Positions 1 to 12,700 of a DNA stretch of 64,000 nt are shown one piece after another. The notes beneath the pieces are model-generated. The model saw only the letters and a list, made by a program, of their open reading frames with translations. It did no database searches and had not been told where the DNA came from. How positions within the stretch are numbered: the stretch's first letter is position 1; each line of letters starts with the position of its first letter. This DNA is from Piper betle (taxonomy: Eukaryota; Streptophyta; Magnoliopsida; Piperales; Piperaceae). The stretch is from the NCBI GenBank assembly GCA_033002965.1, contig JAURVB010010395.1, positions 124,001 to 188,000 on the forward strand. Reading direction: 5' to 3'. Both the position numbers and the translations under genes were made by a program.

Positions 1-339
1 CAACAGTCGCCGCTGATGATGGAGTTTTGTTCATCAAATTCCATCACCGTGGTCGCCGCCATTTGATCCCTTTTTCAATGCTAGCAAGCCTCCTCCAGTG
101 TAGCTAACCACCCAGATTGCATCCCCATGTCACAGCTGCCATCGTCTTGACCTAACACCCTTGGGTTAGATGTATATTGCAAGATAACACGATCAGATAC
201 TTTTAGTGATAGTCTCATAAGGATGTGTATGGATAGAGCTAAAAAACATGACAGAATGCCTCCAGATGGGATAGTCATAATGATAAGAGTGTTCAAACAA
301 CACAATAGTACATCCATAGACCCACAACTGGCATACGCA

Positions 340-435
340 GACCAGATGGTTAGTAGATGATCACATGGGTAGTTTAATCCATTTAGCGACCAGATGGTTA
401 GTAGATGATCACATGCGTAGTTTAATCCATTTAGC
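340..435. repeat. Tandem duplication, 48-bp unit x2
   Basis: Two adjacent copies of a 48-bp unit, starting at 340 and 388 (both begin gaccagatgg), differ at about one base. Recent local duplication inside retroelement debris. Confidence 0.9.
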
Positions 436-1616
436 GATTGACTAGCTAGCGAAAAGAGTTCGACTTATATTATTAGAGTATTGGGCATAGTAGAGGGTTA
501 GTGAGTAAGAGTCTTTCAAAGAGATAGTGATTCCCTTATATTTCGCCAGCATGATTAGGTTCTCACCTTGAACCATAGGTTTGAGCCTTGCCCTAAGTAT
601 AGAGGTACGTTCATAGTACTAATTAGGGTTACAATGTAGGTAGATGTTTATAGACCAATCTTATAATAACGATTTCACCCCAGCTTGAGAGTGATGCATA
701 TAAGGATTTCATACAGGACAAACCATGCTGACCAGGTAGAGTGATACCAGTGTATGTTCATCTTGATAGATAGCCTTGCTTGAGAGTCTATCACAACGGT
801 AGTAGTCATATGAGTCAAGATTAGAGCTACAAATCACTCGGGGCGGCAAGTCACATACCACTGAAGAGTGGATGAGACACATGTCAAACTTCACTATGAG
901 TCCCCGTAGACTTAAGCGGAGACAGTGGTTCTTTGGGTCATTTGAACCCCGCCCATTTAGAAGTGCGTGACTACTAAGGTGTCAAGAAACATGCGCCTAC
1001 TGTTAGCTGATTAAACTATAGCCAACTAGAAGCCATTTATGAGATTCATCATTGATTGGCTGTTCTACAAATTGATCACCTATAGCATAGTGAATTGTGG
1101 TGATCTTAGAAACATAGATCTACCAATATTTTGGCTACTCAGTATGCTACATAGGGATTTCATCTGCCCTGCCATTTACACGATACCTTGACCTTACCAT
1201 AGATTAGAGTGACATACCATGTAGCAAGTTTTTCTTAGCCTAGTGGATTCCCCCATTTAACTGGTGTCAAACACCACATATGAGGATGAGATATCACCTA
1301 TTGAGAGTCTTTTCATCAATGTGACTAGATTTTCATGAGATTTAGTTTCTTTTCCTATAACCTAGAGATGTTAGACAAAGCAGAGTTTTCACTCGAATAT
1401 TTTCCCTCACCCCTCTAGATATATTAGTTTTACTATCAGTTTATCCAGAAGATTGAGATGAGTATACATTGACCAGAGCACACCACAAACCAAATGCAGA
1501 CTCTATAGTCCCATGCAGAGTATGTTATCGTACTCCTTGAGACACACTGTTCATGCACAGGTGTTCTCACCTCCACTCTGTCATAGAGAGGTCCTTTCAC
1601 CAGTAGTTAGTGGTTG

Positions 1617-1641
1617 TATATATATATATATATATATATAG
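1617..1641. repeat. TA microsatellite
   Basis: An uninterrupted run of about 12 TA dinucleotides. Similar shorter runs occur at about 6340, 19165, 40255, 49020 and 60126. Confidence 0.9.
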
Positions 1642-2090
1642 CCACTAAAGCCATAATTTATAGTAGAGTCATAGCAAATATCTTTATTCTCTTATAGAGC
1701 AGAGTGAGATACTTGACTCAGGACCAAGTCAACTAGGATCCAGTAAGCGGTCTAGTTCCTTATACAGGGACGACCCCTGAGAGTTGGATCTAGACTGGTG
1801 ACAATGAGCCATGCAGTTCCTTAGTCTATACACCTGACCTAATAGGAGACTCATAGCACACCTTAGGATGGTTGTAGGACCAGGAATAGAGTTTTCTAGA
1901 GAGTACACGTAGTTGACTTTCACATAGATGAGGATTCAGAGAGATATGGGTAGATGCTAGCAGGTATAGCCTTGCACCTCGATGTAGTTTTCCTAGATAT
2001 AGCTCAGACTAGCACCTTGCAATACTCTAGAGTATCTGCTTGACCAACCCAGTAGGCCCTTAGAGGTGATCTAGGTCTTCCCCCCGAGTT

Positions 2091-2206
2091 AGCAGTAGGG
2101 ATCAGAACAGAAGAGAATGATAATGGTAATGTCAGAACAAGCATAGATAGCAGTAGGGATCTAGAACAGAAGAGAATGATGATGGTAATGTCAGAACAGC
2201 TACAGA
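2091..2206. repeat. Tandem duplication, 58-bp unit x2
   Basis: Two adjacent copies starting at 2091 and 2149 (agcagtagggatc) with a few mismatches. They sit shortly before the presumed polypurine tract. Confidence 0.85.
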
Positions 2207-3342
2207 TAAATTAGAATCAGAATATTTGATTTTGACAACATCACGAGCAAAACTCACCATGTCAGCGCCACTACAGTCAGTGAGGATGTATATGATTGTT
2301 AAAGCAATAGAGGATACAACTGATGTGTATCCTATCTTCCATGTACTAGTTTCAGTAGAACCTCCTTGTGTTAAAATTTTGAGGACGAAATTTTTATAAG
2401 GAGGAAGATTGTAAAACACTCAATTCGAGTCAGGGTTTTATACTCGTGAACTGATTGGCTTCAGCCATCGGTTCGAGTCGAATATGTTTCAGCACACGTA
2501 CACTAAACTGACGTCGGTCGCGTGTATGAACCATGAGGGTCATGTGTACCTAAGTATATGATGATAATGTCATGAATACAGCAGAAAAGAATGAGTTATT
2601 AGAATATATAAAAATATGTCAGGATGAGTTATGGGGTAGTTTGGGTGGGCTAATAGTTACAGAGCATGTAATTGTGGTGTTATAGTGTGTGATATATTTT
2701 ATGGGATTTTTCCTTCTTTTTTATTTTTTATTTGGAATTATTACAAACTAGTTATTATTCTGACTCAAGTCGGAGTCAAGTCAAATCTTATTTATGACAT
2801 TGCCACCGACCACCCCCAAGCCTTTTTCTTTTTCCTCAAACTTTGATCGCAACTGCCTCCCCTTTGCTTGTCGCCACTATAAAACCCTGAAAAAAGTAAT
2901 TAAGTTATTTTATTTAGGGTTTTGTAAATATTAGAAAGAACCGTAAATATTATTTAATTAAATTAATTCTTAAAAAATTGATATTATAAATTATCGATTT
3001 TGACCTTTAGCATATCAGTATAATGATATTTATAATATTTTTAGGATTTAACATCCATTCGTATTAACTTAATAATTACTTTTTGATTTTACGTTATCAC
3101 ACAAATGACTTTTTGAATTCCACACATATTTATAAAATTTAATGTACTTCTTGAATTTTACACATATTTTTCTATATAAAGAAAAGTTCTGTCGTTAAAT
3201 GAAACATCCTCTTGATAACGTATGAACACATTTGACTTTAGAAAAAGTACATCCATATTAAGATCCTGTGTCGTAGTTGCAGGTACCTCATCACAATTTA
3301 GAGTTCGCATAATTACTTGAAATGTTATATATTTTAATTTGG

Positions 3343-3545
3343 AGTCTTGGTCGACTTGAGTCCATATTCGATCACCATGCGCTAAGCATAATCGAGGTCA
3401 AAGAATTGGCTCAGTCTGAGATAGTGCAGCACCCTTAAAAATTACTATATAGAAGTCTTGGTCGATTTGAGTTCATATTCGACCACCATGTGCCGAGTGC
3501 AACTGGGGATAATGAATTGACTCAATCCGACGCACAGCCGCACGC
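3343..3545. repeat. Imperfect tandem duplication, ~111-bp unit x2
   Basis: The segment starting agtcttggtcga at 3343 recurs at 3454 with about 80 percent identity by eye. It lies within the nested part of the LTR. Confidence 0.7.
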
Positions 3546-3753
3546 CCTGAAAGATTAAATACCTGCCCCCATGCCGAAAGGGGTGATAGGGCACAACGGC
3601 GCCAAGACAGCTCATTATGTACTTGTGATACCAAGAGGGTGAGTCAATGGCAAATATCGGTAACTATAGGCCAAGGGCCACGTAGCGTGTGTGCGCATAC
3701 ATGGGATTGTAGCTGGATGGACGGCCACCCTCCCAGCATATTAAGAGCTCAGT

Positions 3754-4285
3754 TGTAACGACCCGGCCCAAAGTGTAACGTAATGGGCCTAAGTCATTTC
3801 TTCAAAATGGTTAACCCAAGTTAAAGATCTATAGTCCTTTCTCACTTATAAACAGGATCTTCTCCTAGTAGGTATTAGATGTAGGACTAAGTTAAAGGAT
3901 CTCGCAATCCACCCACCTTAGGAGATTTTATCCCTGAAATGCCTATACTTGGCCCATTGCTAGCCCCAGCCCACGACCTTTCTGGCTCGTGACCGGTAGC
4001 CTAGCCAACGTCCCTAGTCCAGTCCGTTGCTAGCCCCAGCCCATGACCTTTCTGGTCCGTGACCGGTAGCCTAGCCAACATCCCTAGTCCAGCCCACCAT
4101 CTAACACGGAACCAAGTTGCTCTGATACCACCTGTAACGACCCGATCCAAAGTGCAACGTAATGGGCCTAAGTCATTTCTTTAAAATGGCTAACCCAAGT
4201 TAAAGATCTATAGTCTATTCTCACTTATAAACAGGATCTTCTCCCAGTAAGTATTAGATGTAGGACTAAGTTGAAGGATCTCACA
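3754..4285 (-). mobile_element. TRIM element (miniature LTR retrotransposon), 532 bp
   Basis: Two 153-bp direct repeats at 3754-3906 and 4133-4285 begin TGTAACGACCC and end CTC(G/A)CA. On the minus strand the right copy is followed at once by a primer-binding site, TGGTATCAGAGC (4121-4132 region), complementary to initiator tRNA-Met, so the element is oriented on the minus strand. The purine-rich sequence next to the left copy (about 3907-3920, minus strand) could be the polypurine tract. Flanks are tcagt (3749-3753) and tcagc (4286-4290), a 4/5-match target duplication. The internal part is only 226 bp and holds no coding capacity, so it must have moved with enzymes from an autonomous element. 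Confidence 0.85.
3957..4096. repeat. 70-bp tandem repeat inside the TRIM
   Basis: The internal region of the TRIM consists mostly of two copies of a 70-bp unit starting at 3957 and 4027 (ttgctagccccagccca). Confidence 0.9.
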
Positions 4286-6631
4286 TCAGCATAAGCTCAT
4301 AATCACTAAAAGACGTAATTCATATGTTGTGAGATATATTAATTATTTCTTGTAATTATATGACTTAGTTTTTTTATCACTAACGCGGAATTGCCTCCGC
4401 ATGTATGAGCATGAAAGGATGGGTAGAGTCAAGATGGCTAGAGGACTCTATTATTGAACTATTCTTTTCTCGAGATTGTTTGCATGACAGTGGGATTTTG
4501 GTTCAGTTCATATGACTTAGATTATTCTGAGCATTTATTATATTAACTTTTATGTCAAGAGTTTATTTAAAATCTTGAAAATTAATAAAAATTAATTTAT
4601 GAGACACTTAGTTTTATATAGTAACACTTGGCTCGTGGCTCGAAATGGGTGGGTCGTTACAGTCACCGTAGTCGTCGACGCCGCCCTGCCGCTGATTGTC
4701 CCCGCCAGGCCTCTCCGCGCCATTGACGTGATGCCTCGAGCCCTAGTCATCGTCCTGCCTCCACGACACGAGGAAGCCACACCCTTGCGTCACGCTTCCG
4801 TCACAGATCGCGTCGTTGGTGACCGTCACCGCTGCGATCTAGTGGTCGCCTCGACACCTTCGACCCTCCAGTGACCTTCCTTGACCGGAGTGGAGCCCAT
4901 TGCCGCCCAAGCCGGCCAGATCTAATCACCCACCACCACCGCCTTTGTTTTAGCCATTTTCTAGCGAGCCGCGACCATCCACCGACCACATCAATATCGT
5001 AGATGCGTCGGGCTCGCCGAGCCAGTTCCAATGGTACCCAATACCCTTGCTATTCCACCAGTAGATGTCATTGATGACTGTCACTGAAAAACCACCGAAA
5101 CCTTACTGCAAAACCGAATTCGCTGGAATTCGGTGGATCTTCTATGGATCTCATCTAGTCGAACTTCGGATGCCTAACAAGCTTTGAGACGCGCTACAAA
5201 ACCCTAGTCGTCGCCTATTGTTGACGACGAGAGGTACGATTACCTCCAAGTTAATTATTTAAAATTGATAATTATTAGTACAGTATGCTAGGATTGATTA
5301 ATTGTCATGATAAATATCTGACTATGACTGAAGTGATAAGTGGCATGATTTGATTAATTGTGAATTAATGTTAAGTGATCTAATGATGTCAATTAAGTCT
5401 ACACATACTAATCGAGTACGACGTAAATTAGAAGAACACAATAAAATTGGTATGAATAGGATGAGTTAGAATTATTTTCACATTTATGATTATTTGATTG
5501 TTGATGGATGCTGTTTGTATTGTGAGTGTTGATCACGATGAGTTTGATGCATCATTCAGTTAGCGGGTGTTAGCTTCTAGATTTGATATGTAGGTACGGA
5601 GTAAGAGCTCACCGCCTAGGCACTAGGACATGCTTGGAGCTTCTACCATGTTCGTTTAGGATTTGTTTCTATTTTTATGCTCTATCTATTGTATGTTTGT
5701 TTTAATGCCTGCGGGATGGGTTAAGTGGTGTTTAATCGGATCCCATTTATCAAAGGGTACTAAAGGCAACTGCCTAAGAGTACTCGGCCTTCGTGCTCAA
5801 GGCCAGGAGAATTATGGAAGAATTGAGAGGGCCTAGGATATACATGTAGTCCCAATGGACCATAGAAAAATGAAATGAGAAAAATGCCGAAAGAGGCATC
5901 ATCAAAGCAGACAGTTCAGGATGCTACCGGGTCTACAGCCCCGTGGCTCCTTAGTAGGTGTCCTTCAGAGAGTTTACGAGAAGTATACGAGTGTTTTCTT
6001 TCATATGAGAGTTTTCTCTCATAGCCAGTTTGTTATAGTTATATTTTGGACCAATAACGCTTATTACTGAAGTGTTTTTATACTATATGTAGGTGATAAC
6101 CATGAGTTGGATGAGTCAGCCTGGACGGAGGAGCAATGATGTCGCTTGCACACATATGTTAGCTGATAGAGTGGTTAATATTTTGTTTATGATGTTATTA
6201 TGTTGAGAATGATGTGATTAAATGTTAAGACATAATGATATAATGTGAAATATGAATAGACTGCACAGGTTGGTTAAAGACCCAAGCTTCAGAATGAGTT
6301 AAGAACAAATTAGATTTTGTGTGAATGAAGTTGCCTGATATATATATATATATACTTATGTTTATTTAACAGGGTAGCCCCTAATTGCACTTTTAGGAAA
6401 CACTCTGTCCATTTTATTTTTAGAAATTTTATTGATTTATCGCAATTGTTGGTGGTGTGTAAATTAGTTTGCATGTCATCTATATAATATCGTGTTAGGG
6501 TTTTATGCGTTCATCCATGCATGGAGAGTGGTATCTTCATCTTAAGATGCTGAGATTGGATCCGCACAAGGTGGGTTTGGGTTAACTGACCTAATCGGGG
6601 CCCGTTGTGAACCTGAATTTGGGGTGTTACA

Positions 6632-8040
6632 ATGCATCATATAGAATATTCAATTTTTTGTTGAACAGTGGGTTCTTGAGTTCGAGCTCATCGTAGAGGT
6701 ATCATTACACTTGTAGCTTAGACCTCATGTCTGTTAGAACTATTCTCAACTTTATCGCTCTACTATATTGTAGTTTGATTTCGAGATCATAGGACTTATT
6801 AAGTAATTATTTTCTCTAACTCCATATAATACGGGTCATGTAGACATATTTTACTTTCGTAATTAATAACCCTTGATAATAAAATCTCTCATGTTATTTT
6901 TGAACTTAGTTTCATCTCATGTTACCCTTGGGCCCACTTATATAATTTTCTTCCTAGCCCTATATGTAGTTTACATTAAATTTTTTGGTGAGCCAAAAGT
7001 TTGTGGAATTGGCTTTGTATATGTCGTGAGTGGGCACATATGCATGTGGTATTGAGCTCTGAATTAGTGAGAAGGTTGTTCAATTCTGGAGGGATCGTGA
7101 AATCTTTACGTCTTGAGCTTTCTCACACTTAAAAAGTCTTGGAGTAAATGAGTACTATTGTGTACAACACATACCTAGACTTTGGATTGAAGATGACTAC
7201 AACAACTACCTTAGAGCACTTAGCTTTTGTGTTCTAGAACAAGAGTTATATAGAAGTATGGAAAGGGTTTAGAATATGTGTTTTTTTCCTGAGAGTGAGA
7301 CCAATTACATGATATTTGCCTATAGTGACATAATAATAGTTTAGTTCGAGATGCAATCTTGTCTGTAGCTTTATAGCTCCTCAATAACTACACTTTGACT
7401 GTTCCATGGAGATTATATTGGTTTCCATTTTCACGGAAGTCAGATTCTACTTGTTAATTTATATTAGTTATTTTTTAGGTAAGTGACACTCATTGCTAAC
7501 ATTTTTCCTATTATATATCTTGTGTTTCATTGCATTAGGTTGGCTTTCGTGGAAGGGCAGATAGTTGGTATGCACACTTGTGCTCAATGCATTAATTTTT
7601 TTCTTTTGTGCTTTTGTATGTATTTAATGTGTGCTTATATGTATTTATTTGATGTATTGTGATTTAAGCCCTCACCAGCTTATATATCAACAGATCACAC
7701 ATGATATCAGGTATTTGATAAGACATTTAGATTTAAGCTTTGCTAATTATTTTAATATATTTATTTTCTTGTTTTATTTATTTATATTTTAGTTACTGTT
7801 GGGTGTTTGAGTGTTTTTATATGTATTTCCTTACTAAGTTATTGTACACATCAATTTATATTTTTCCTCTTGAGTGTTGAGTCTGGTTAAGATTGAACAT
7901 ATTCGATTAGGGTGTTACAAATAGAGTGGATTGGATGATTAATTCATATATTTCTAATTAGTTAGAAAATCATGCTTAATTACTGAAAAAAATATAAATA
8001 TAAAATGTCCAAAATACCCTTATTATGTAATTTTAATATT
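6632..8040. other. Gene-free AT-rich stretch
   Basis: No coding frame, RNA gene or complete element is recognisable. A GGGTGTTACA motif at about 7907-7916 resembles the end of the LTR at 6631 and may mark the edge of another degraded LTR. Confidence 0.5.
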
Positions 8041-9204
8041 TTAAAAAATAGTTGAACAGGGGCGGCCCAGCCAGGCAACAAAGGGAGGAGGGAGGTTGTT
8101 TCAAAGGGATGCTCCAGCGATCTCCCCCTCTCCCTCCCGTAGATATGTTCCTCCTATGGACAATGGCAAGATGCTACAGAAAAGCTTCGTCCAGGCTTCA
8201 AGGAGGTGATGAGGGTGAGTCCCAGAGGTGCTCCAATGCAGAAACGCCCAGGCCAAGCAACAACAACACTCCGGCTCCAAGAGATGGCGATGCAAAAGCA
8301 GTAAGCTGGCAGCGTCCGCAAGGCGGTGAGCGGCTAGAGCTCCAGCGATCTCCTCAAGTTCGGCAAGGTGTCTCGGCTCCCCCTTTAGAACCTCGGAAAG
8401 GTAGCAACAAGATCCCATCGACGGTCGGCTACTCTCCTTCGGCCAAGCAGCAAGCTCGGCGGGTAAGGGCAGCAATTACGATCGGCAAAGCCGCATGCAA
8501 TATATCTCCTCCCCTTAAGGAGGCACGTCGGCAGCAATCAAAGCAGCAACAAGGCTGCTTCTCCGGTGGCTCCGGCAAGTGGAAAGTTGGGATCCGCGGC
8601 AGTGCTTCGCGGCGGAAGGTGGCAGCAATGACACTCGGCAACAACTCCTCCCTCCAAGCCAGCAAGGAATATGGCAGCAAAGCTTCAATCTGGCTTCACG
8701 GTGGTGGTCTAGGAGGCTAGGTTTGGAATAGAAAGGCAGCAAGGTAGGAAGGTGACTCCTAGGTGGACTCCGGCACTCCGGATAAGGTGACTTCAACCTG
8801 CTCCTTCCCTCGCTTCCACTCTGATGAAGCACGTCTCTGGCAAGGTAAAATGGTGGTGGCAAGCGACACAGAAGCAGCTAGGAGGGGAACTTATCTTCTC
8901 CTTGGCAAGCAGGTGGTAGTGATGGCGCCGAGAATGCATGCACGGCAGATTGAAGCAGCAAGGCAACAGGCTTTCAAGGCATGGAAATAGCTGAGGCAGT
9001 AGGCAGCATTGGGAGGAGCTTGGCCGGGAGCGAGGCTATGGCTGGAGGGCAAAGGGAGCATTGTGACGTCGGTGGAGGTATTCATACAACGGGGAGCCCA
9101 ATATTTATACCGAAGGTTGTTGCAAGCTTTCTGGTGCAACAACAAGATTGAACATCTATTCACAACCATCGTATCTTCAATATTTCATTTTATCACCTTC
9201 TAGA
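8041..9204. other. GC-rich, CAGC/GGCAAG-rich block of unknown nature
   Basis: Base composition changes sharply here, with many GCAGCA and GGCAAG words. A 222-residue frame (8052-8720, plus) and several overlapping frames on both strands are open at once, which points to compositional bias and not to a gene. The plus-strand product is low-complexity (Q, S, G, R-rich) with no domain I know. It may be part of a retroelement leader or LTR upstream of the Gypsy remnant that begins near 9757, but I cannot show this. Confidence 0.35.
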
Positions 9205-9244
9205 GCATGGGCTTGGAATAAGGGCTTTCCCCCACTTTATATAG

Positions 9245-9360
9245 TTGGGCTGTCAACATGAGTTTACTATATTTAATCAATCTCTGTATTCGGGCTCTTA
9301 GTTGGGCTTCCAACATGAGTTTACTATATTTACTGGGACTTTGTAATCGGGCTTAGGGTA
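9245..9360. repeat. Imperfect tandem duplication, ~57-bp unit
   Basis: The phrase gttgggct..caacatgag followed by tttactatattta occurs twice, near 9245 and 9302. Confidence 0.8.
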
Positions 9361-9756
9361 ATTTAACTCAGGCTAATAAATATTAAAAAATTTGCATATA
9401 CAGGCGACATGTAGGAAGTTGGCCTCCCTAGCATAAAGATTTTTCCCAATCGAGAGATCAATAAATCTAAACTCTACCAATTCTGGTTGGATTCAGTCTA
9501 CGTAACTTGAGAGTCAATCATACCCGAGGAGATTGATTAATCACGAAGCCGAGCGGATGGAAGTAAATGTTGTTTGAACTTGTGCTTGCATGACTTTGGC
9601 AGCCAATGCTTCCGTCCAATGCAGTTTATACTTAAATTTTATTTTAAAATGTAAAATGTAATTAGCTTCATATTGTCAAGTTAAACATAATATCAAAATA
9701 GTGTAATAGGACATTATTTTACTTACTTTTGCGAAGAAAATTATTGTTTTTCCAGA

Positions 9757-12700
9757 TTGTTATCTGCCTTTGCTGATATGCCTGCAAAATTTGAGCCATT
9801 GTTACGGTCTAAGCATGATGATTTCAGTAGAGTTAATCAAGAACATGTTGTTGGTGATGCATCAAATCTTGTGGTTTCTGCAAATACTATACATATTCGT
9901 GATCAAGTGCAGGAAGTTGCCGAAGAACGGCAGCTGTTACAGGGTAACAAACACCAGAGAGTTGTTAATAGATCAGGGATGGTATACGTTCATCAGAATG
10001 CATGTGAGAGTTTGCAGAAAAATGTTGGAGAGTGATTGCTTGAAGGGTTCTAAGATTAGTTTTCCTAGCTATGATGGAAACCAAGGCCCAATTCCTTGGT
10101 TTTGTAGAGTTCAAAAGTTTTTCAGATTACACTAGATCAAGCATCATTTATGGGTAGAATTGGCGAATTTCCATCTCGAGGAAGATGCCAAAATCTGGTT
10201 TGATATGTTGCAGGAGCACCAGGGAATTCCATGTTTGGAAAAATTGAAGGAAGCCATGAATCTTCAATTTGGACCGTCGGAATATGAGGACTTCTATGGG
10301 GATCTCACAAGGCTAAATCAAGATTCCTCTGTGAAAGAGTACACAATCAAGTTTAATAGATTGGTGACAAGGGCTGTACGCGACTGAAAGGCAAAAAGTA
10401 AATAGTTATACATGTGGATTGACTGCACAACTGAGGAGGGAGGTTAAGGCAAGAAAACCTGAAACATTACTTGAAGCTCAGTGGTTAGCCAGGCACTTTG
10501 AGCATCATGCTCGTTTAGCAAATAAATTTCAGAGTTATGCTAGAGCATCTAAGTGGAGCAGGGAGACAAAATTTGGAACAAGTCGAAAAGAAGATGCTCT
10601 GGGGCAAGTTAGATTCTAGTACAAAAGAGACAAATAAGGGGAGAAGATTCACTATCAAACAATTGTAGGAAAGAAAGGAGGCTGACCTATGTTTTAAATG
10701 TGACAAAAAGTTTCTGTCAGGGCTAAATGTAAAAAGTTATTTGCAATTGAGGTGATAAGAGGTGGTCTGATTATGGAATCTGAAAGTTGTGGGTATGAGG
10801 AAGAGCCTTTGGTTCCGGCTATTTCTTGACTGGGCCAGCAACCTTCAGTACCATGAGGCTATTTGGAAGAACTGGGGGGCCAACAAGTGAGAGTCCTAAT
10901 TGATTCTGAAAGTTCACATAACTTCTTGAACACGAAGTTAGTCCAAAGGTTCAAACTATCGTTGCAAGCCAACAACGGATTGAGAGTGCAAGTGGAAAAT
11001 GAGAACAAAATATGTGGAAGTTCGGTTGGAGCTACCAGGGTACAGTACCATTTCAGAAATTTTTGTATTACAACTGGAAGAGTTTGATGTGGTTTTAAGT
11101 ATTCAATGGTTGAAGACTAAGGGTTCTATCATATGGAACTTCGAGGCTCTTCAAATGTCCTTTACACAAAATGAGAAAAAGGTTGAGTTGCAAGGACATA
11201 TCACACCTCCAAATCAATTGTGTAATAGGAAGCAGTTATGTCATTCTTTTAAGAAGAGACAAGGACTGTTAAGCAGTCTTTATCTCCCTTGAAAGAGGAT
11301 CAACTTGAGTAAGTATTGCAAAAATTTGAGAAAGCTTTTTCAGTCCCCAAAACATGGCCTCCCAGAAGGACTCATGACCATCACATACCACTCAAGGAAG
11401 GAGTAGTAAAGCCTTATGGGTATCCCTATTTCCAAATGAACGAAATTGAGAGACAAGTTAAAGCATTGGTTGCAGCTGGAATCATTTAGGCCACTACAAG
11501 TCCTTATTCCTCTCCCCCGTTGTTGGTAAAAAAAGGGATGAAAGTTGGAGAATGTGTGTTGATCATAGGGTGTTAAACAAGGCAACTATCAAGGATAAGT
11601 TTCCAATTCTAAATATTGATGAGCTTTTAGATGAGTCGCACGGAGCTACCTATTTCTCAAAATTGGATTTGAGGTCCGGATGCCATTAAATACAGGTGCA
11701 TGGACCTGATGTGCACAATATGGCTTTCCGTACTCACAGGGGATATTATGAATTCAAAGGCATGCCCTTTGACTTGTCTAATGTTCCATCAACATTCCAA
11801 GCTTTGATGAATGAAGTGTTTGAAGATCAGCTCCGACACTTTATTTTATTTTTTCGATGATATACTCATCTATAGTAAAAGTCATGGAAAGCTCATTTAA
11901 TCCATTTGGAGCAAACTTTGGAAAGATTGTTGCTACATGAGTTGTTTGCCAAGAAGGAAAAGTGTCTTTTGGATTAAAACAAATCCAATATTTGGGGCAT
12001 GTCATTTCTGGAAAAGGAGTTGCTATAGGTAAGGACAAGATCACAGCCATTCGTAAGTGGCCATTGCCAAAATCAGTTAAGGGAATAAGAGGGGCTAGCC
12101 GGATATTATAGAAAGTTCACCAAAAATTACGAAGCCATGGCAGCCCCACTCACAGATTTGCTGAAGAAATATTCATATCTCTGGGATCAGCTAGCATTGG
12201 ATTCATTTAATAATTTGAAACAAGCACCAACAGCAGCACCAGTGCTAGTCTTGCCGAGCATCAATGATTCATTCCGTGGTTGAGCGTGATGCAAGCGGAG
12301 TTGGGTTAGTGACAGTGTTGATGCAACGCGAACATCTATTGCCTTCTTCAGCAATGTGTTACATGGAAGAAAGTTGCTATTGTCAACCTACGAGAGAGAG
12401 ATGCTGGCATTGGTTCTCACGGTGCAGAAATGTAGGCACTAGTTACTTGGCAGGACTTTCATAGTTAGAACATATCATTTAAGCCTCAAATATCTTTGGG
12501 AACAAAAGATTCACGCTCTTGCACAACAGTAGTGGCTGGTAAAGTTGTTAGGTTATGCTTTTATCATTGAATATATAGCGGGGAAAACAAATAGGGTGGA
12601 CAAGCAGAAAAGGGGCATTTCACAGTTGCAGAAACATGCAAACAAGAACAAAAATTGGTAGAGTTGGCAGCACTTTTCGTTCCATTACCAAGTTGGTTAG

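Larger units (their letters stand above)
1..2409 (+). mobile_element. Decayed internal region of a Gypsy-type LTR element
   Basis: No intact reading frame is visible here. The right edge is informative: a purine-rich stretch at 2398-2408 (aaggaggaaga) lies directly before a TGTAAAAC sequence that starts an LTR, which is the usual polypurine tract/3' LTR junction of plant Ty3/Gypsy elements. The preceding bases read in one frame as a short peptide like the C-terminal tail of such polyproteins. Two tandem duplications (340-435 and 2091-2206) and a TA microsatellite lie inside. I could not recognise protease, RT or integrase motifs, so family assignment rests on the junction alone. Confidence 0.45.
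2410..6631 (+). mobile_element. Long LTR (LTR family A), with nested insertions
   Basis: The element starts TGTAAAAC at 2410, just after a polypurine tract, and a plausible end is ...GTGTTACA at 6631, giving TG...CA ends. It shares its first ~40 bases, a CT-rich segment (2750-2880) and a block at 5590-6130 (pieces such as gagctcacc, cggatccca, ctttcatatgagag) with the copy that starts at 62767. Its 4.2 kb length is too long for a simple LTR and is explained partly by nested DNA, including the TRIM at 3754-4285. No gene is visible; small frames at 4599-5031 are GC-rich noise. The exact 3' end is inferred from the TTACA motif and needs an alignment to a full element. Confidence 0.6.

Noticed and set aside
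8052..8720. 222-codon plus frame as a protein gene
   Set aside because: Low complexity, overlapping open frames on the other strand, no splice or domain evidence.
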